Assembly (NCBI GenBank): GCA_903865465.1
Contig: CAIPJU010000467.1
Coordinates: 1 to 7,763, forward strand
Length of the DNA: 7,763 nt
Direction: 5' to 3'
Source of the DNA: an uncultured Bacteroidota bacterium
GTDB taxonomy: Bacteria; Bacteroidota; Bacteroidia; Bacteroidales; VadinHA17
Made by a program: the position numbers and the translations under genes. Shown one piece after another: positions 5,818-7,763 of the stretch (position 1 is the stretch's first letter; the number at the start of each line of letters is the position of its first letter). Under the pieces are notes generated by a model. That model was not told the DNA's origin. It saw nothing but the letters and a program-made list of their open reading frames with translations, and ran no database searches.

Positions 5818-7638
5818 ATGAGAAGAAAAAATGGTATTTCAGTTATGTTATTGTTACTTGCTCTATTCAGCTGTAGCTCGCTGAATGGCCAAGGTTCTTT
5901 CAAACCATATGAATTATGGAAAGATTCTGAAGGGAAAATCCTTGATGCCCACGGCGGAGGGATGTTATTCCATAAGGGAAAATATTACTGGTTTGGAGAG
6001 ATTAAAAAGGGAATGACATTTTTGGTTCCCAAACAGAGCTGGGAATGCTACCGGGTTAATGCGGGAGGTATTTCCTGTTATTCCTCCGAAAACCTTTACG
6101 ACTGGAAATATGAAGGTGTGGCGCTTGCATCGAACAGCTCTGACTCAACAAGTGATATACATACCAGTAAGGTTCTCGAACGGCCGAAAGTTATCTATAA
6201 TGACAAAACCGGGAAATTTGTAATGTGGCTTCACATCGACTGTGCCGATTACAGCTGTGCCCGTGCTGGGGTTGCAGTAAGTGATAAGCCGGAGGGACCT
6301 TATAAATATATTGAAAGCTTTCGCCCAAACGGGCAGATGAGCCGCGATATGACTCTTTTTAAGGATGATGACGGTAAAGCCTACCATTTATTTTCGTCCG
6401 AGAATAATGCCACCATGCATATCAGCCTGTTGACAGATGATTACCTTAAACCTTCGGGTGTTGAAAAGAGAATTTTCATCGACAAGAGCCGCGAAGCTCC
6501 GGCCATGTTTAAAAACAATGGGAAGTATTATTTAATTACATCAGCATGTACCGGCTGGTCTCCAAACCCTGCAATGGTTGCTGAAGCTGATGCCATAATG
6601 GGCGGGTGGAAAGAACTTTATAATCCCTGTACCGGACCTCACAGCGATATTACATATTATTCTCAAAGCACATTTGTATTGCCGCTTCCCGGCGAACCCG
6701 GACATTTTATTTTCATGGCTGACAGGTGGAATAAATCAAACCTGCAGGATTCCCGGTATGTCTGGCTTCCAATGTTAATCAGAAACGATTCGGTTATTAT
6801 TGAATGGAAGGATTCGTGGAAATTTGAATCCGTTTTGTCACTTAAAAATGTCACTGAAAGCTATACTCTTACCGGACTGAATCTTATGGCTTTATCGGAG
6901 AAGATACTCTATAAGCATACTCCTCAGGAGGATATGTATCTTTATCTTTTAAGGCCTTTGAAGAAAACAATCCGGCCCTTGCCTGCAATCGTATATTTTA
7001 CAGGAGGCGGATGGGTTGGCGGGAGCGTTGACGCCCAGATTGCAAATGCCGCCTGGTTCCGCGATCAGGGTATTATAGGGATTACTGCAGATTACAGGGT
7101 TAAATCGAGGCATGGGACCACCCCGTTGGAATGCATTGAGGATGCAAAATCGGCAGTAAGGTACGTGAGGGCTCACTCTCAGGAGCTGGGAATAGATCCG
7201 GATAAGATCATTGTTGCAGGAGGATCGGCGGGAGGACATATTGCAGCCTGTACCTTTCTTGACGGGGGAGATGCTGCCGGAGAAGATCTTGGAATTAGTT
7301 CAAAGCCAAATGCGCTTGTACTTCATAATCCGGTGTTGGGAGAGGGTTTTGGTTCAGACTTTTTTACTCTTCATCCTGAATTTTCACCTATCCTGCATAT
7401 AAAATATGGCTGGCCGCCGACAATACTGTCAAATGGTACCAAAGACGGGACCACACCTTACGAGGCTGCGGAAAAGTTTACCCGTCTGATGAAAGAGGCA
7501 GGGAATATTTGTGAACTTGTAACTGTTAAGGATGCCGATCATTCCTGCGATTGGCCTGTGAACAATCCGAATTTTCTACCCACTCTGAAACGAATGACCA
7601 ATTTCCTGAAAGAACAGAAAATTATAAAACAGGAATAG
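5818..7638 (+). CDS. Exported GH43 glycosidase - alpha/beta-hydrolase esterase fusion, probable lipoprotein
   Basis: This 606-residue two-domain enzyme is predicted to remove sugars and ester groups from a plant-type or algal polysaccharide. Residues 1-18 are a signal peptide ending LFS before Cys19, a plausible lipobox, so it is probably membrane anchored. Residues about 28-335 are a GH43 five-bladed propeller of the beta-1,3-galactanase/galactosidase-like branch: DAHGGGMLFHKGKYYWFGE (43-61), ERPKV (121-125), FRPNGQMSRDMTLF (168-181), REAPAMF (225-231, Glu226 likely acid), YYSQST (280-285, Gln283) and ADRWN (301-305). After a short linker, residues about 360-600 are an esterase: TGGGW (395-399, oxyanion loop), GGSAG (468-472, nucleophile Ser470), probable Asp543 and His575. 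All triad residues are present. An in-frame TAA at 5800 bounds the start; no Shine-Dalgarno is seen. The gene stands alone, divergent from the SRPBCC gene, with no SusC/D pair in view. The true glycan and ester (acetyl or feruloyl) are inferred, not shown. Confidence 0.9.
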   Translation: MRRKNGISVMLLLLALFSCSSLNGQGSFKPYELWKDSEGKILDAHGGGMLFHKGKYYWFGEIKKGMTFLVPKQSWECYRVNAGGISCYSSENLYDWKYEGVALASNSSDSTSDIHTSKVLERPKVIYNDKTGKFVMWLHIDCADYSCARAGVAVSDKPEGPYKYIESFRPNGQMSRDMTLFKDDDGKAYHLFSSENNATMHISLLTDDYLKPSGVEKRIFIDKSREAPAMFKNNGKYYLITSACTGWSPNPAMVAEADAIMGGWKELYNPCTGPHSDITYYSQSTFVLPLPGEPGHFIFMADRWNKSNLQDSRYVWLPMLIRNDSVIIEWKDSWKFESVLSLKNVTESYTLTGLNLMALSEKILYKHTPQEDMYLYLLRPLKKTIRPLPAIVYFTGGGWVGGSVDAQIANAAWFRDQGIIGITADYRVKSRHGTTPLECIEDAKSAVRYVRAHSQELGIDPDKIIVAGGSAGGHIAACTFLDGGDAAGEDLGISSKPNALVLHNPVLGEGFGSDFFTLHPEFSPILHIKYGWPPTILSNGTKDGTTPYEAAEKFTRLMKEAGNICELVTVKDADHSCDWPVNNPNFLPTLKRMTNFLKEQKIIKQE

Positions 7639-7676
7639 ATCCTTTGAATTATCCGATAAGGTAAAAAGCTTAACGA

Positions 7677-7763
7677 TTATTTTGAGGGGGCTGAGGTTCT
7701 AAAGACAACTGTCTCCCCGTAAATAGTTCCATTGGAGTTGGATGCATAGGCTCTCACATAATA
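7677..7763 (-). CDS. C-terminal end of a fibronectin type III-like surface protein (partial)
   Basis: Reading the minus strand from base 7763 gives 28 sense codons and TAA at 7677-7679. The peptide starts YYVRAYASNSNGTIYG and continues ETVVFRTSAPSK. This is the final-strand signature of the fibronectin type III/Ig-like repeats common in Bacteroidota surface proteins (YYVRAYATNSxGTxYG followed by a VxFxT strand). Only the last part of one repeat is in the window, so size, number of repeats and function cannot be judged; the start lies to the right. It converges on the GH43-esterase gene with 38 bases between the stop codons. I see no clear terminator in that gap. The protein is probably exported, by family analogy. 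Confidence 0.75.
   Translation of the reverse strand, partial: YYVRAYASNSNGTIYGETVVFRTSAPSK

Noticed and set aside
6949..7239. 96-codon minus-strand ORF within the esterase domain
   Set aside because: Antisense shadow of a domain with a clear catalytic triad; no independent support.
7639..7676. Terminator between the GH43-esterase gene and the convergent fibronectin-like tail
   Set aside because: CCTT and AAGG can pair over a 13-base loop but there is no adequate stem or T tract on either strand.
1..7763. CRISPR array, tRNA/rRNA, insertion sequence, phage or defence system
   Set aside because: No regular repeats, cloverleaf, transposase, integrase, toxin or nuclease-like sequence was seen on either strand.

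Overview
The window looks like chromosomal DNA of a member of the Bacteroidota, probably an environmental or gut relative of the Bacteroidales or Marinilabiliales. This rests on several signs: moderately AT-rich DNA, no Shine-Dalgarno motif before the starts, two good TAnnTTTG-type -7 promoter elements, and protein families typical of the phylum (exported C69 dipeptidase, PPC-like/serine beta-lactamase-like protein, GH43-esterase lipoprotein, fibronectin-like surface protein). The species cannot be told from the sequence.

Left part (1-2300, minus strand): an exported C69-family dipeptidase (2300 to 675) is followed 31 bases downstream by a HAD-superfamily phosphatase-like gene (643 to beyond base 1). 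The HAD gene is split by a +1 frameshift in a run of six G. The 331-base gap upstream (2301-2631) carries divergent promoters, one for the dipeptidase and one for a 64-codon gene on the plus strand.

Middle (2632-5474): the small plus-strand gene (2632-2826) converges on a 673-residue exported serine beta-lactamase-like protein (4900 to 2879, minus). A strong hairpin plus T8 terminator lies between them, and its T tract overlaps the stop codon of the small gene. Upstream on the minus strand is a cytosolic SRPBCC-fold protein (5474 to 5022).

Right part (5475-7763): a 343-base divergent gap contains a C/T-rich stretch with CTCTGTG/CTCCGTG units. It leads to a 606-residue exported, probably lipid-anchored protein (5818-7638, plus). 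This protein fuses a GH43 glycosidase domain, closest to the exo-beta-1,3-galactanase type, to an alpha/beta-hydrolase esterase domain. At the right edge the last 28 codons of a fibronectin type III-like protein enter on the minus strand.

The genes do not form one obvious pathway. Three encode exported hydrolases (peptide, beta-lactam or ester-like, and glycan plus ester), which fits a polymer-degrading heterotroph. There is no SusC/SusD pair, no mobile element, no CRISPR array and no RNA gene in view. I see no convincing new multi-gene system. The most notable items are the GH43-esterase fusion, the frameshifted HAD gene, the small gene with its own promoter, and the unlabelled surface-protein tail at the right edge.
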